DNA from: Geobacter sp. AOG2
GTDB lineage: Bacteria > Desulfobacterota > Desulfuromonadia > Geobacterales > Pseudopelobacteraceae
Assembly (NCBI RefSeq): GCF_019972295.1
Contig: NZ_BLJA01000001.1
Span: 404,049-468,048 of the forward strand
DNA length: 64,000 nucleotides
Direction of reading: 5' to 3'
Shown here: positions 9,013 through 17,257 of the stretch, piece after piece
Layout of the letters: each line of letters begins with the position of its first letter
Numbering within the stretch: position 1 is the stretch's first letter
Program-made: the position numbers and the translations under genes
The notes under the pieces: model-generated
The model's database searches: none
What the model saw: the letters and a program-made list of their open reading frames with translations, nothing else
Told to the model about the DNA's origin: nothing

Positions 9013-9132
9013 GTTGTTCAAAAATAGTCAGATCGTCGCACCCGCTAGACAGGCCCTGCGGAGGCGTAGCAGCGCTACGCCGCACAAGGGGGCCTTCGAG
9101 GACGGCGGCGAGATGGCTGTTTTTCAACAACC
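9013..9132. repeat. Family A dispersed repeat, copy A1 (MITE-like)
   Basis: A 120-bp element with imperfect terminal inverted repeats (GTTGTTCAAAAA at the left, TTTTTCAACAAC at the right, 11 of 12 complementary) and a central perfect palindrome GGCGTAGC-AGC-GCTACGCC. It fills the etfA to Fe-S oxidoreductase gap. Closely related copies lie at 35870-36064 (same orientation) and 47552-47745 (inverted). It carries no coding capacity of its own. Size, inverted ends and dispersal suggest a non-autonomous mobile element; no clear target duplication was seen. Confidence 0.8.
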
Positions 9133-9148
9133 TTCTTGAGGTCTTGAC

Positions 9149-11122
9149 ATGACACCCAACCCGACCATATTCACCCCCCTCCTGATCGTCTCCCTCGGTA
9201 TCTTTGCCTGGGGTTGCTGGCGCAGGTTCAGCCTGGTGGCCATAGGCCAGGCGGAGAACCGGTTCGACAACATAGGTCAACGTATCGGCGAAATGCTACA
9301 GTATGCCTTCGGGCAGAAGCGGGTCTTGGCCAAGCCATTCGGCCTCAATCATTTCGTCATCTTCTGGTCGTTCATCATCCTTTTGGTTTCCAATACCGAA
9401 TTCCTGTTGCACGGCGTATTCCCTTCCATAAGCCTGTCACACCTGCCCGACGGCGTCTATTTTCCGCTGCTGCTGGTGATTGATGTCGTGTCGCTCCTTG
9501 CCCTCGTAGCGGTAGTCATTGCCATGGTCAGGCGGATTGTTGCGCCTCCCTATCCCGAGGCCCGCACTATCGATGCGTTCTTCATCCTGGGGCTGATCGC
9601 CACCCTGATGATGGCAAACTTCGGCATGAATGCCGCCAGGATATCCCGCCTGCCGGAAAATTATCTCGCCATTGCCCACACCTACATGCCGGTTTCGAGC
9701 GTTGTGGCCGGCCTGATTGCGTCCTCCGCAGGCGCCCTGGTGTTTAACGTCAGTTGGTGGGCGCATGCCGCCGCACTTCTGATATTCATGGCCTATCTCC
9801 CCCACAGCAAGCACATGCACATTCTGACCGCCATCCCCAACTGTTTTTTCCGGCGGTTGGAAAAGCCCAATACGCAACCGAGAGAGGAGTTCGTCGGCGG
9901 TAACACCTTTGGCGTCGCCCAGGCGGACCGCTTCACCTGGAAAGACCTGCTGGATTCCATGGCCTGTACCGAGTGCGGCCGCTGCCAGAAGGTCTGCCCG
10001 GCAAACATTACCGGCAAGCCGCTCAATCCGAGGGCTGTTGTCCACGATATCAAGGTCAACCTGCTGGAGAACGGTGCACTGCTCAAACAGGGAGCAGCCC
10101 CGGCCAAACCTCTGATCGGGGATGGGGGCGAGGGGAGTGTCGGAGAGGAGTCCATCTGGGGCTGCACCACCTGCGGCGCCTGCATGGAAGCCTGCCCGGT
10201 CTTCATCGAACAGATGCCCAAGATCGTCAAGATGCGTCGCCACCTTGTGGAGACCGAGGCCCACTTTCCCGAGGAGTTGCTCAACCTGTTCGAGAACATG
10301 GAGGGTCGCAGCAACCCATGGGGTATCGCCCCGTCGGAGCGCACCAAGTGGTGCGCCCAGATGGAGGTCAAGCCTTTCGACAAGAATACCACCGAGTACC
10401 TGCTCTACGTCGGCTGTGCCGGCTCGTTCGATTCGCGTAGCAAGCACGTCAGCGTGGCCCTGGCCCAACTGTTGGACAAGGCCGGTGTCTCCTGGGGGAT
10501 CCTGGGCAAGGACGAGAAGTGCTGCGGCGACAGCCTGCGCCGCCTGGGCAACGAGTACGTCTTTGACCGCATGGCCAAAGAGAACGTGCGGATCTTTACC
10601 GAGCGGGGCGTCAAAAAGGTCATCACCCAGTGTCCACACTGTTTCTCGACACTGAAAAACGACTACAAACAGTACGGGCTCGAACTTGAAGTGATCCACC
10701 ACAGCGAATTCCTGCGGAATCTGGTGCAGGACGGCTATCTCAAGCAGGAGGGGGCATCCGCGGAGTTGGGGGCCACCGTATTTCACGATTCCTGTTACCT
10801 GGGAAGGCACAACGACGTGTACGATGCGCCGCGCGAGGTGATCAAGCTGGCCACCGGGGCGGCCCCGGCCGAGATGGAGCGCAACCGCAACAACGCTTTC
10901 TGTTGCGGGGCCGGCGGCGGCAGGATGTGGATGGAAGAGCATACCGGCGAGCGGATCAACCTCAACCGGGTCAAGGAGGCGTTGGAGGAGAAACCGGACA
11001 CCATTTGCGTTTCCTGCCCCTATTGCCTGACCATGTTCGAGGACGGGCTCAAGGATGTGAAAGCCGACAGCGTCAAGGTGCGCGATGTGGCAGAGGTTCT
11101 GGCCGAGGCCGTGCTCAGGTAG
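9149..11122 (+). CDS. Membrane-bound HdrD-like Fe-S oxidoreductase (ETF:menaquinone oxidoreductase type)
   Basis: A 657-residue protein with four to six N-terminal membrane helices (nitrate-reductase-gamma-like; for example HFVIFWSFIILLVSNTEFLL and FFILGLIATLMMANFG), then two [4Fe-4S] motifs, CTECGRCQKVCP and CTTCGACMEACP, and two CCG domains of heterodisulfide reductase type (KCCGDSLRRLGNE, QCPHCFSTL, HDSCYLGRHN, FCCGAGGGRMW, CVSCPYCLTMF). Proteins of this build couple EtfAB to the menaquinone pool (known as EMO in fatty-acid and aromatic oxidisers). Here it follows etfBA in what looks like one operon, interrupted only by repeat A1, and no fixC or fixX is present. The direction of electron flow is not evident from sequence. 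Confidence 0.88.
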   Translation: MTPNPTIFTPLLIVSLGIFAWGCWRRFSLVAIGQAENRFDNIGQRIGEMLQYAFGQKRVLAKPFGLNHFVIFWSFIILLVSNTEFLLHGVFPSISLSHLPDGVYFPLLLVIDVVSLLALVAVVIAMVRRIVAPPYPEARTIDAFFILGLIATLMMANFGMNAARISRLPENYLAIAHTYMPVSSVVAGLIASSAGALVFNVSWWAHAAALLIFMAYLPHSKHMHILTAIPNCFFRRLEKPNTQPREEFVGGNTFGVAQADRFTWKDLLDSMACTECGRCQKVCPANITGKPLNPRAVVHDIKVNLLENGALLKQGAAPAKPLIGDGGEGSVGEESIWGCTTCGACMEACPVFIEQMPKIVKMRRHLVETEAHFPEELLNLFENMEGRSNPWGIAPSERTKWCAQMEVKPFDKNTTEYLLYVGCAGSFDSRSKHVSVALAQLLDKAGVSWGILGKDEKCCGDSLRRLGNEYVFDRMAKENVRIFTERGVKKVITQCPHCFSTLKNDYKQYGLELEVIHHSEFLRNLVQDGYLKQEGASAELGATVFHDSCYLGRHNDVYDAPREVIKLATGAAPAEMERNRNNAFCCGAGGGRMWMEEHTGERINLNRVKEALEEKPDTICVSCPYCLTMFEDGLKDVKADSVKVRDVAEVLAEAVLR

Positions 11123-11166
11123 GTTTCGACTGGATAAAAGGCTATAACAAACTGTGCAAACCCGAG

Positions 11167-11193
11167 GGCCCCGGCAGTGCTGACGGGGCCTTT
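11167..11193 (+). terminator. Intrinsic terminator of the etf operon
   Basis: GGCCCCG (11167-11173) and CGGGGCC (11184-11190) form a 7-bp GC stem with a 10-base loop followed by TTT. It lies 45 bases after the oxidoreductase stop and just before the gnfR sigma-54 promoter, so it separates the two transcription units rather than sitting in the gnfR leader. Confidence 0.7.
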
Positions 11194-11204
11194 CAGGCAT
11201 ATAC

Positions 11205-11221
11205 TGGCATGTTAGATGCAA
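11205..11221 (+). promoter_or_regulatory. Sigma-54 promoter for the ANTAR regulator gene
   Basis: TGGCATGTTAGATGCAA has GG at 11206-11207 and GC at 11218-11219 with 10 bases between, an excellent fit to TGGCACG-N4-TTGCA. It is nearly the same as the nifH promoter (16171-16187), sharing TGGCATG and ATGCAA. The predicted transcript starts near 11231, leaving a 29-base leader with GGGAGG as ribosome site and no terminator. So gnfR would be made directly under RpoN control, while its presumed targets need the extra antitermination step. Confidence 0.85.
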
Positions 11222-11259
11222 CTCCATTTGGTATCCGATGGCCACCGGGAGGATGATAC

Positions 11260-11823
11260 ATGAAGACAGTTTTAATATGTGACGACGAGCCGCTTATCAG
11301 AATGGGTCTGAAAGCCATGCTCATGGATCTTGGATTCGAAGACGTCCTGGAATGCGGGGATGGTAAAAGTGCCGTGGAGATGGCCATGGCGAGCTTTCCC
11401 GATATGGCGGTCCTGGATGTGGTCATGCCGGAAATGGACGGGATAACCGCCGCAAAAGAGATCAAGAAAAAACTCAAGATCCCCATCATACTCCTGACCA
11501 ACTGTTTCGATGCCCAGACCGCGAAACGGGCAGCAGAGAGCGGAATTGCCGCTTTTTTAACCAAGCCGTTGCGCGAGCAGGATCTTGTCCCGGCGATCGA
11601 GATCGCTTTGGCCCATACGGAACACGTGGAAGACCTCAAAGAGAAGATTGAAGACCTGAAAGAAACCATTGAGAATCGCAAGGTGATAGAAAAGGCCAAG
11701 GGAACGCTGATGGAAAAACAGCGTATGAGCGAGGCCGATGCCTATCGCGCCATGCAGAAGATGGCCATGGACAAGCGCAAAAGCCTGCGCCAGGTGGCGG
11801 ATGGCATCCTGAAGGGGGTATAA
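11260..11823 (+). CDS. gnfR: Response regulator with ANTAR RNA-binding output domain (GnfR-like nif antiterminator)
   Basis: A 187-residue protein. Residues 1-120 are a receiver domain with the acidic pair D8/D9, phosphoacceptor D53 (MAVLDVVMPEMDG), T80 and K102. A coiled linker (EDLKEKIEDLKETIENRK) leads to a C-terminal ANTAR domain (about 127-185: VIEKAKGTLMEKQRMSEADAYRAMQKMAMDKRKSLRQVADGIL). ANTAR proteins bind paired hexaloop hairpins and prevent terminator formation. In Geobacter sulfurreducens an ANTAR response regulator, GnfR, paired with kinase GnfK, controls nif genes this way. The nif location, sigma-54 promoter and leader terminators before etfB, nifB and nifH support the same role. 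The kinase is not in the window. Confidence 0.88.
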   Translation: MKTVLICDDEPLIRMGLKAMLMDLGFEDVLECGDGKSAVEMAMASFPDMAVLDVVMPEMDGITAAKEIKKKLKIPIILLTNCFDAQTAKRAAESGIAAFLTKPLREQDLVPAIEIALAHTEHVEDLKEKIEDLKETIENRKVIEKAKGTLMEKQRMSEADAYRAMQKMAMDKRKSLRQVADGILKGV

Positions 11824-11841
11824 CCGATTGAAGCCGGCCGT

Positions 11842-11863
11842 GGGCAACCCTGTGTGGTTGCCC
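11842..11863. terminator. Hairpin between converging gnfR and draG
   Basis: GGGCAACC-CTGTGT-GGTTGCCC is a perfect 8-bp stem with a six-base loop, 18 bases after the gnfR stop and 8 bases before the draG stop on the other strand. No good T-run follows on the plus strand. It could end either transcript. Confidence 0.55.
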
Positions 11864-11870
11864 CGTCGCC

Positions 11871-12776
11871 TTACCCCAATCTCCCCGCCGGGCTGGCACT
11901 GATCAGCCGCTCGGTTAGTACGTTAATCTCTGTGATCACTTTTTTATCCATCTTTTTCAGCCAGCGCGGTGGGATGCCTTCCATCCCAAAGTAGGCACCT
12001 GCCAGCATGCCGCAGATGGCGCCGGTAGTGTCCGCGTCAGCGCCCTGGTTGACGGTCCCCACGACGCATTCCTCGAAACTTTTCCCCCTGAAAAACCAGT
12101 GAAAGACGGTCTGGAGCGTATCAACCACATAGCCGGTGGCAAGTCCCCGGTAGGGCTCGAAGTTGAAGGTGGGAAAACGGGCTACCAAGCCGTCGGCTTG
12201 ACGGCGCAGGCGGTTCCGTGATGCGCCGCAGATCGCCAGGTGCAGCATCTCTCCCAGGCAGATGCAGGCCGCGTCTGACAAGGGGTTGTTGTGGGTTATA
12301 TGGGCCTGCTCGACCGCATATTTTTTCAGCAGTTCTCCGTCGGGTAGAGAGAAGAGCGCCACCGGAATGATCCGCATTGCTGCACCGTTGCCCGCATCCC
12401 ACTCGTTTGGAGGCACCTCCGTAGTGCCATGCAGCATGAAGGCACGGATGCCCTTGCGGCAGGTGTCGCCGCAATCCACCGGTCGAGATTTGAGCCAGGC
12501 GGCAAAATTGCGGGAGATCGCCTCTACGGACCAGCCTTGGCTTTCGATGATCGCCCGGGCGATGCAGAGCGCCATCTCGGTGTCGTCGGTTACCTGCCCC
12601 GGCTTCAGGCGAAGCCAGCCACCGCCGATGATGTCCTTGAAAGTGCCGTATTTTGCGGCAATCTCCGGCGCGGTCATGAACTCCACCGTGGCACCCAGAG
12701 CGTCGCCAATGGCCATCCCGATGAAGGCGGCCGCAGCCCTGTTGCGGATCTCTGCTGGGTTATACTGGTTGAACAT
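11871..12776 (-). CDS. draG: ADP-ribosyl-[dinitrogen reductase] hydrolase
   Basis: A protein of about 300 residues matching DraG along its length: FIGMAIGDALGATVEFM near the N-terminus, GGGWLRLKPGQVTDDTEMAL (metal-binding Thr-Asp-Asp), SRPVDCGDTCRKGIR, DAGNGAAMRI, ITHNNPLSDAA and NQGADADTTGAICGMLAGA. DraG removes ADP-ribose from an arginine of NifH, reactivating nitrogenase when fixed nitrogen runs out. The target arginine (R99) is present in NifH of this window. ATG 12776 gives the best family fit; ATG 12791 adds five residues and neither has a strong ribosome site. It has its own sigma-54-like promoter and is divergent from nifB. The partner transferase gene draT is absent from the window. 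Confidence 0.92.
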   Translation of the reverse strand: MFNQYNPAEIRNRAAAAFIGMAIGDALGATVEFMTAPEIAAKYGTFKDIIGGGWLRLKPGQVTDDTEMALCIARAIIESQGWSVEAISRNFAAWLKSRPVDCGDTCRKGIRAFMLHGTTEVPPNEWDAGNGAAMRIIPVALFSLPDGELLKKYAVEQAHITHNNPLSDAACICLGEMLHLAICGASRNRLRRQADGLVARFPTFNFEPYRGLATGYVVDTLQTVFHWFFRGKSFEECVVGTVNQGADADTTGAICGMLAGAYFGMEGIPPRWLKKMDKKVITEINVLTERLISASPAGRLG

Positions 12777-12830
12777 GGAGCAACCATTCATAATGGATTT
12801 GCACGATTCCCGCGTATTCCACATTAGACC

Positions 12831-12846
12831 TGCAAAAGCGAAACCA
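12831..12846 (-). promoter_or_regulatory. Sigma-54-like promoter for draG
   Basis: On the minus strand the sequence reads TGGTTTCGCTTTTGCA, with GG and GC exactly 10 bases apart and a perfect TTGCA -12 half; the -24 half keeps TGG but loses CA. The predicted start is near 12820, 30-45 bases before draG. It faces away from the nifB promoter in the same divergent region. Confidence 0.6.
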
Positions 12847-12990
12847 GAACAGAAAAAAATATACATGATCAAAAAAAAGGCAATTTGTCGTGTTCAGGTC
12901 GCGTCACGTGAACGCCGGGCTTCCGGGGAATCTCTCGCGATACGCCATTATTCGTGCCTTTGCAGGGTAATCGTAAATAATATTGTTCTC

Positions 12991-13006
12991 TGGCACGCTC
13001 TATGCC
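12991..13006 (+). promoter_or_regulatory. Sigma-54 promoter for nifB
   Basis: TGGCACGCTCTATGCC has a perfect -24 half (TGGCACG) and GC at 13004-13005 exactly 10 bases after GG (12992-12993). The predicted start is near 13017, giving a 99-base leader with a terminator before nifB. Confidence 0.85.
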
Positions 13007-13066
13007 TTACCCCTTACCCATAGGTAGATTAAAATCTCAATGACACCAACTCAGCTAACGGCAACG

Positions 13067-13096
13067 GAGCCTGTGGAGTGAGCAACAGGCTCTTTT
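13067..13096 (+). terminator. nifB leader terminator (candidate ANTAR target)
   Basis: GAGCCTGT (13067-13074) and ACAGGCTC (13085-13092) form a perfect 8-bp stem followed by TTTT, between the sigma-54 start and the nifB ribosome site. Inside the 10-base loop a further G-C pair can close a six-base loop AGTGAG, which has A at position 1 and G at position 4, the loop signature reported for ANTAR target hairpins. Its CCTGT/ACAGG stem resembles the first hairpin of the etfB leader. A convincing first hairpin was not found in this leader. Confidence 0.65.
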
Positions 13097-13115
13097 GATT
13101 GAAAGGAGAACAACC

Positions 13116-13982
13116 ATGGCGAGTGCATGTGACATGAAAAATAAGATCCAGGGGCATCCCTGCTTCGGCGGCAATCATCATAAAAACGGCCGCATGCATC
13201 TGGCGGTTGCCCCTCGATGCAACATCAAGTGCGGTTATTGCACCCGCAAACATGATTGCGCCAACGAATCCCGTCCCGGTGTGACCAGCCGTCTGCTGAC
13301 CCCCGAGGAAGCCATTATCAAGGTGCGGGAGGTGATGGCCAGTCCGGTGGTGGGGCCAATTATCAAGGTGATCGGTATTGCCGGCCCCGGTGATCCGCTG
13401 GCCAACGAGGAGACCTTTGAAACCTTTGAGCTGGTCAAGAAGGAATTCCCGGAACTCATGTTGTGCATGAGCACCAACGGCCTGCTGTTGCCCGAGTCTA
13501 TCGACCGCCTGTACGAATTGGGCCTGCACAGCCTGACCGTCACCATCAACGCCGTCGATCCCGAGGTCGGAGCCAAAATCTATCGACACGTCATCTACCA
13601 CGGTAACCATTATACCGGTGTGGAAGGCGCCCGGATCCTGATCGCCAACCAGTTCGAGGGGTTGAAGCGCGCCGCCGAACTTGGCCTCACCATCAAGGTG
13701 AATTCCGTGCTGGTGCCCGGGGTGAACGACGACCAGTTGCCGCTGATCGCCGAGCGGGTCAAGAAATTGGGGGCCTTTGTGATGAACATCATGCCGATTA
13801 TCCCCCAGGCCGAACTGTCGCACATCGAACCACCCAGCGAAGAGCGGCTCGCGGAGGTGCGCAAGGCCAACGAGTCGGTTATCGGGCAGTTCAGCCATTG
13901 CAAACAGTGTCGCGCCGACGCCGTTGGCCTGATCGGGCAGGATGTGACGGTCGGCGAGTCAGCCTGCGCGGTACCGAAATGA
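13116..13982 (+). CDS. nifB: Nitrogenase cofactor biosynthesis radical SAM protein NifB (short form)
   Basis: A 288-residue NifB that stops after the radical SAM core and lacks the C-terminal NifX-like domain of longer NifBs. The SAM cluster motif is CNIKCGYCTRKHDCANESRPG; other conserved parts are HPCFGG at the N-terminus, GIAGPGDPLAN and the C-terminal HCKQCRADAVG. NifB fuses two [4Fe-4S] units with carbide insertion to make NifB-co, the core of FeMo-cofactor. ATG 13116 has AAAGGAG upstream. It leads a nifB-GNAT-nifV operon under a sigma-54 promoter and leader terminator. Confidence 0.96.
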   Translation: MASACDMKNKIQGHPCFGGNHHKNGRMHLAVAPRCNIKCGYCTRKHDCANESRPGVTSRLLTPEEAIIKVREVMASPVVGPIIKVIGIAGPGDPLANEETFETFELVKKEFPELMLCMSTNGLLLPESIDRLYELGLHSLTVTINAVDPEVGAKIYRHVIYHGNHYTGVEGARILIANQFEGLKRAAELGLTIKVNSVLVPGVNDDQLPLIAERVKKLGAFVMNIMPIIPQAELSHIEPPSEERLAEVRKANESVIGQFSHCKQCRADAVGLIGQDVTVGESACAVPK

Positions 13983-14006
13983 ATAAGGCTGCGGAGTGAA
14001 TAAGGC

Positions 14007-14816
14007 ATGACCATCGAGCCGTTTCGTAAAGAGGATGTGCCTCGCTTTCTCGGGCTGGCAGCCGTGGAAAACTGGGTAGCGGAGCCGTGGGAATTCGATT
14101 TCCTGTTGTCCTCTTTTCCCTCCGGTTGTCTCTCGGCGCGGGACGAAGCCGGTGCGGCCATAGGTTTTGTGACCTCCCTGCGCCACGACCTGAGCGGCTG
14201 GATCGGCAATCTTATCGTTGATCAGCGCCACCGCAGTTGTGGCATCGGCGAAGCGCTTTTCCTCGGGGCGTTTGACAACCTGCGTAATGTTGGTGTCGAG
14301 ACGTTCTGGCTGACTGCCTCGAAAATGGGCAAAGCCCTGTATGAAAAACACGGCTTCAGCAGCACCGACACCATCATCCGCTGGACCGGCAAGGTCAGCG
14401 AACCGGCCGGGCCTGTTCCCGCTGCGGCGGGGGAGTTGGATGCGGCCCTCGACCAGCTCGGTTGGGGGGACCGGCGCGACGGCCTGCTTGCCGCTACATC
14501 CAGGCGCGGCACTGTCGTGTCCGAAGACTCGGCTTTTGCGGTTATTCAACCGTGCGGCCACGCGGTACAGGTGGGACCATTCAGCGCTCTTTCGTCGGAC
14601 CGTGCGGCGCGCCTGCTTGACAAGGCGCTGAACAGCCTGCCGGCCGGCATGACGGTTTATATCGATACCCCGGCCTGCAACCGTGGAGCGGTTGCACTGC
14701 TGCAGGAACGGGGCTTTATGGATCACGGCACCAACGTCCTCATGTATGCCGGTGCCAAACCGGACTACAGGCCGGAATATGTTTTTGGTTTGGCAACCAT
14801 GGGCAGTTGCGGGTGA
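14007..14816 (+). CDS. GNAT family N-acetyltransferase between nifB and nifV
   Basis: A 269-residue protein with an N-terminal GNAT domain: GFVTSLRHDLSGWIGNLIVDQRHRSCGIGEALF carries the acetyl-CoA loop (RSCGIG standing for R/Q-x-x-G-x-G/A), then ALYEKHGFSSTDT. The C-terminal 130 residues resemble a second, degenerate GNAT-type lobe (AVALLQERGFMDHGTNVLMYAG). It sits 24 bases after nifB and 29 before nifV, so it is co-transcribed. The substrate is unknown. Location suggests a role tied to nitrogen fixation, such as modifying a nitrogenase assembly protein or a small metabolite, but nothing in the sequence shows which. Confidence 0.85.
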   Translation: MTIEPFRKEDVPRFLGLAAVENWVAEPWEFDFLLSSFPSGCLSARDEAGAAIGFVTSLRHDLSGWIGNLIVDQRHRSCGIGEALFLGAFDNLRNVGVETFWLTASKMGKALYEKHGFSSTDTIIRWTGKVSEPAGPVPAAAGELDAALDQLGWGDRRDGLLAATSRRGTVVSEDSAFAVIQPCGHAVQVGPFSALSSDRAARLLDKALNSLPAGMTVYIDTPACNRGAVALLQERGFMDHGTNVLMYAGAKPDYRPEYVFGLATMGSCG

Positions 14817-14845
14817 TTCGGGGTTTTGGAGATAAGGAGATGACC

Positions 14846-15976
14846 ATGAACGAACCATCAATCATCATTGACGATACGACACTACGCGACGGCGAGCAGA
14901 CGGCCGGCGTAGTGTTCAACAGGCGCGACAAGATCGCCATTGCCCGCATGCTCGATTCCATCGGCGTACAGGAGCTGGAATGCGGCATCCCGGCCATGGG
15001 CAAGGAAGAACAGAGCGATGTCAAGGCGTTGGTGGACCTGGGGCTGAACGCCCGCCTGATCACCTGGAACCGGGCCACGGTGCCCGACATCCAGGCCAGC
15101 ATCGAGAGCGGAGTAACGGCCGTGGACGTCTCCCTGTCGGTTTCGGATATCATGATCCGCAACAAGATCAGGAAGACCCGTGAATGGGTCAAGGAACAAC
15201 TCAAGGTCGCCCTTGGTTTCGCCAAGGGGAAAGGGCTGTACGTTTCGGTCGGGGGTGAGGACGCCAGCCGGGCCGATATTCCCTTTCTCATCGAACTGAT
15301 GCAGATCACGTGGGCCATGGGGGGGGACCGTTTCCGTTTTTGCGATACCCTGGGTATCCTCGATCCTTTCGGCACCTACGATATGGTGCGCGCCCTCCGT
15401 ACGGCCGTGCCCGAGCTGCCTCTCGAGGTGCACACCCACAACGACCTGGGGATGGCAACCGCCAACGCCATTGCCGGCATCCGCGCCGGAGCCCAGTTCG
15501 TCAATACGACGGTCAACGGCCTGGGGGAGCGGGCCGGCAACGCAGCCCTGGAAGAGGTGGTAATGGGGCTCAAGCATGCCAGCGGCATCGACACCGGCAT
15601 CGATACCCACCGTTTTCGGGAGCTGTCGTTGTTTGTGGCCAAGGCCTCCAACCGGCCGTTGCCGGCCTGGAAAGCGGTGGTTGGCGAGCGGGTCTTTGCC
15701 CACGAATCGGGCCTGCATGCCGACGGCGTGATCAAGGACCCCAGAAATTACGAAGGATTCGATCCGGCCGAGGTAGGTCTTGTGCGGCAGATTGTGGTGG
15801 GCAAGCATTCCGGTACCAGCGGCCTTATGGAGCGGTATAAGGATATGGGTATTGCCATCAGCCGTTCCGAGGCCATGCACCTGATGGACAAGGTCAGAAA
15901 GATTGCCCAGCAGACGCGGCGGCCGCTCAGTAACAGCCAGCTGATCAAACTCTATGGTCTGAAGAGGGCCGCTTGA
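14846..15976 (+). CDS. nifV: Homocitrate synthase NifV
   Basis: A 376-residue DRE-TIM metallolyase: DDTTLRDGEQTAGVVF (substrate and metal site), GGEDASRAD, FRFCDTLGILDP, the metal-binding HTHNDLGMATANA and NGLGERAGNA. It condenses acetyl-CoA with 2-oxoglutarate to homocitrate, the organic ligand of FeMo-cofactor. ATG 14846 was preferred over ATG 14840 because AAGGAG (14834-14839) abuts the latter with no spacing but is 6 bases from the former. It ends the nifB operon, followed by a strong terminator. Confidence 0.95.
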   Translation: MNEPSIIIDDTTLRDGEQTAGVVFNRRDKIAIARMLDSIGVQELECGIPAMGKEEQSDVKALVDLGLNARLITWNRATVPDIQASIESGVTAVDVSLSVSDIMIRNKIRKTREWVKEQLKVALGFAKGKGLYVSVGGEDASRADIPFLIELMQITWAMGGDRFRFCDTLGILDPFGTYDMVRALRTAVPELPLEVHTHNDLGMATANAIAGIRAGAQFVNTTVNGLGERAGNAALEEVVMGLKHASGIDTGIDTHRFRELSLFVAKASNRPLPAWKAVVGERVFAHESGLHADGVIKDPRNYEGFDPAEVGLVRQIVVGKHSGTSGLMERYKDMGIAISRSEAMHLMDKVRKIAQQTRRPLSNSQLIKLYGLKRAA

Positions 15977-16012
15977 TCAGGCCCTTCTGGTGAGGAGTGT
16001 AGCATAATCAAA

Positions 16013-16036
16013 GGCACCGGCTGCGGTGCCTTTTTT
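16013..16036 (+). terminator. Intrinsic terminator after nifV
   Basis: GGCACCG-GCTG-CGGTGCC followed by TTTTTT: a 7-bp stem, four-base loop and six T residues, about 35 bases after the nifV stop. Confidence 0.9.
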
Positions 16037-16170
16037 ATGGGCATAATGGTTGAGGGTAGGACGTGCTGGCAATGAGCATGCGTGCATAATAAATATGCAA
16101 TTTTGGTTGCGACAATCGTGTTATTCAGGGCGCTATTTTAAATTATGTTATAATACAGATAGTTGTGAAT

Positions 16171-16187
16171 TGGCATGCAGGATGCAA
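16171..16187 (+). promoter_or_regulatory. Sigma-54 promoter for nifHDK
   Basis: TGGCATGCAGGATGCAA has GG (16172-16173) and GC (16184-16185) 10 bases apart. The predicted start is near 16197, leaving a 136-base leader. The upstream 16037-16170 stretch is AT-rich and holds TGCATA-N5-TATGCA at about 16084-16100, a possible activator site; no classical TGT-N10-ACA NifA box was found. Confidence 0.88.
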
Positions 16188-16240
16188 TAACGAGTTTCAA
16201 AACATTCGGCGTTGAAAAAACACTAATCGAATTCGGCAAA

Positions 16241-17199
<959 letters not shown>

Positions 17200-17257
17200 T
17201 CCCAGAAGGCATACAGCAGAGGCTGGATTTGCCTCTCATAATCAGAGGAGACCTATT

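Noticed and set aside
3473-16100. Shared AAAATTGCATA motif upstream of the molybdenum hydroxylase (about 3480) and nifH (about 16095)
   Set aside because: Only about 11 bases agree, in AT-rich promoter DNA, and the two operons have no clear functional link. Left as possible coincidence.
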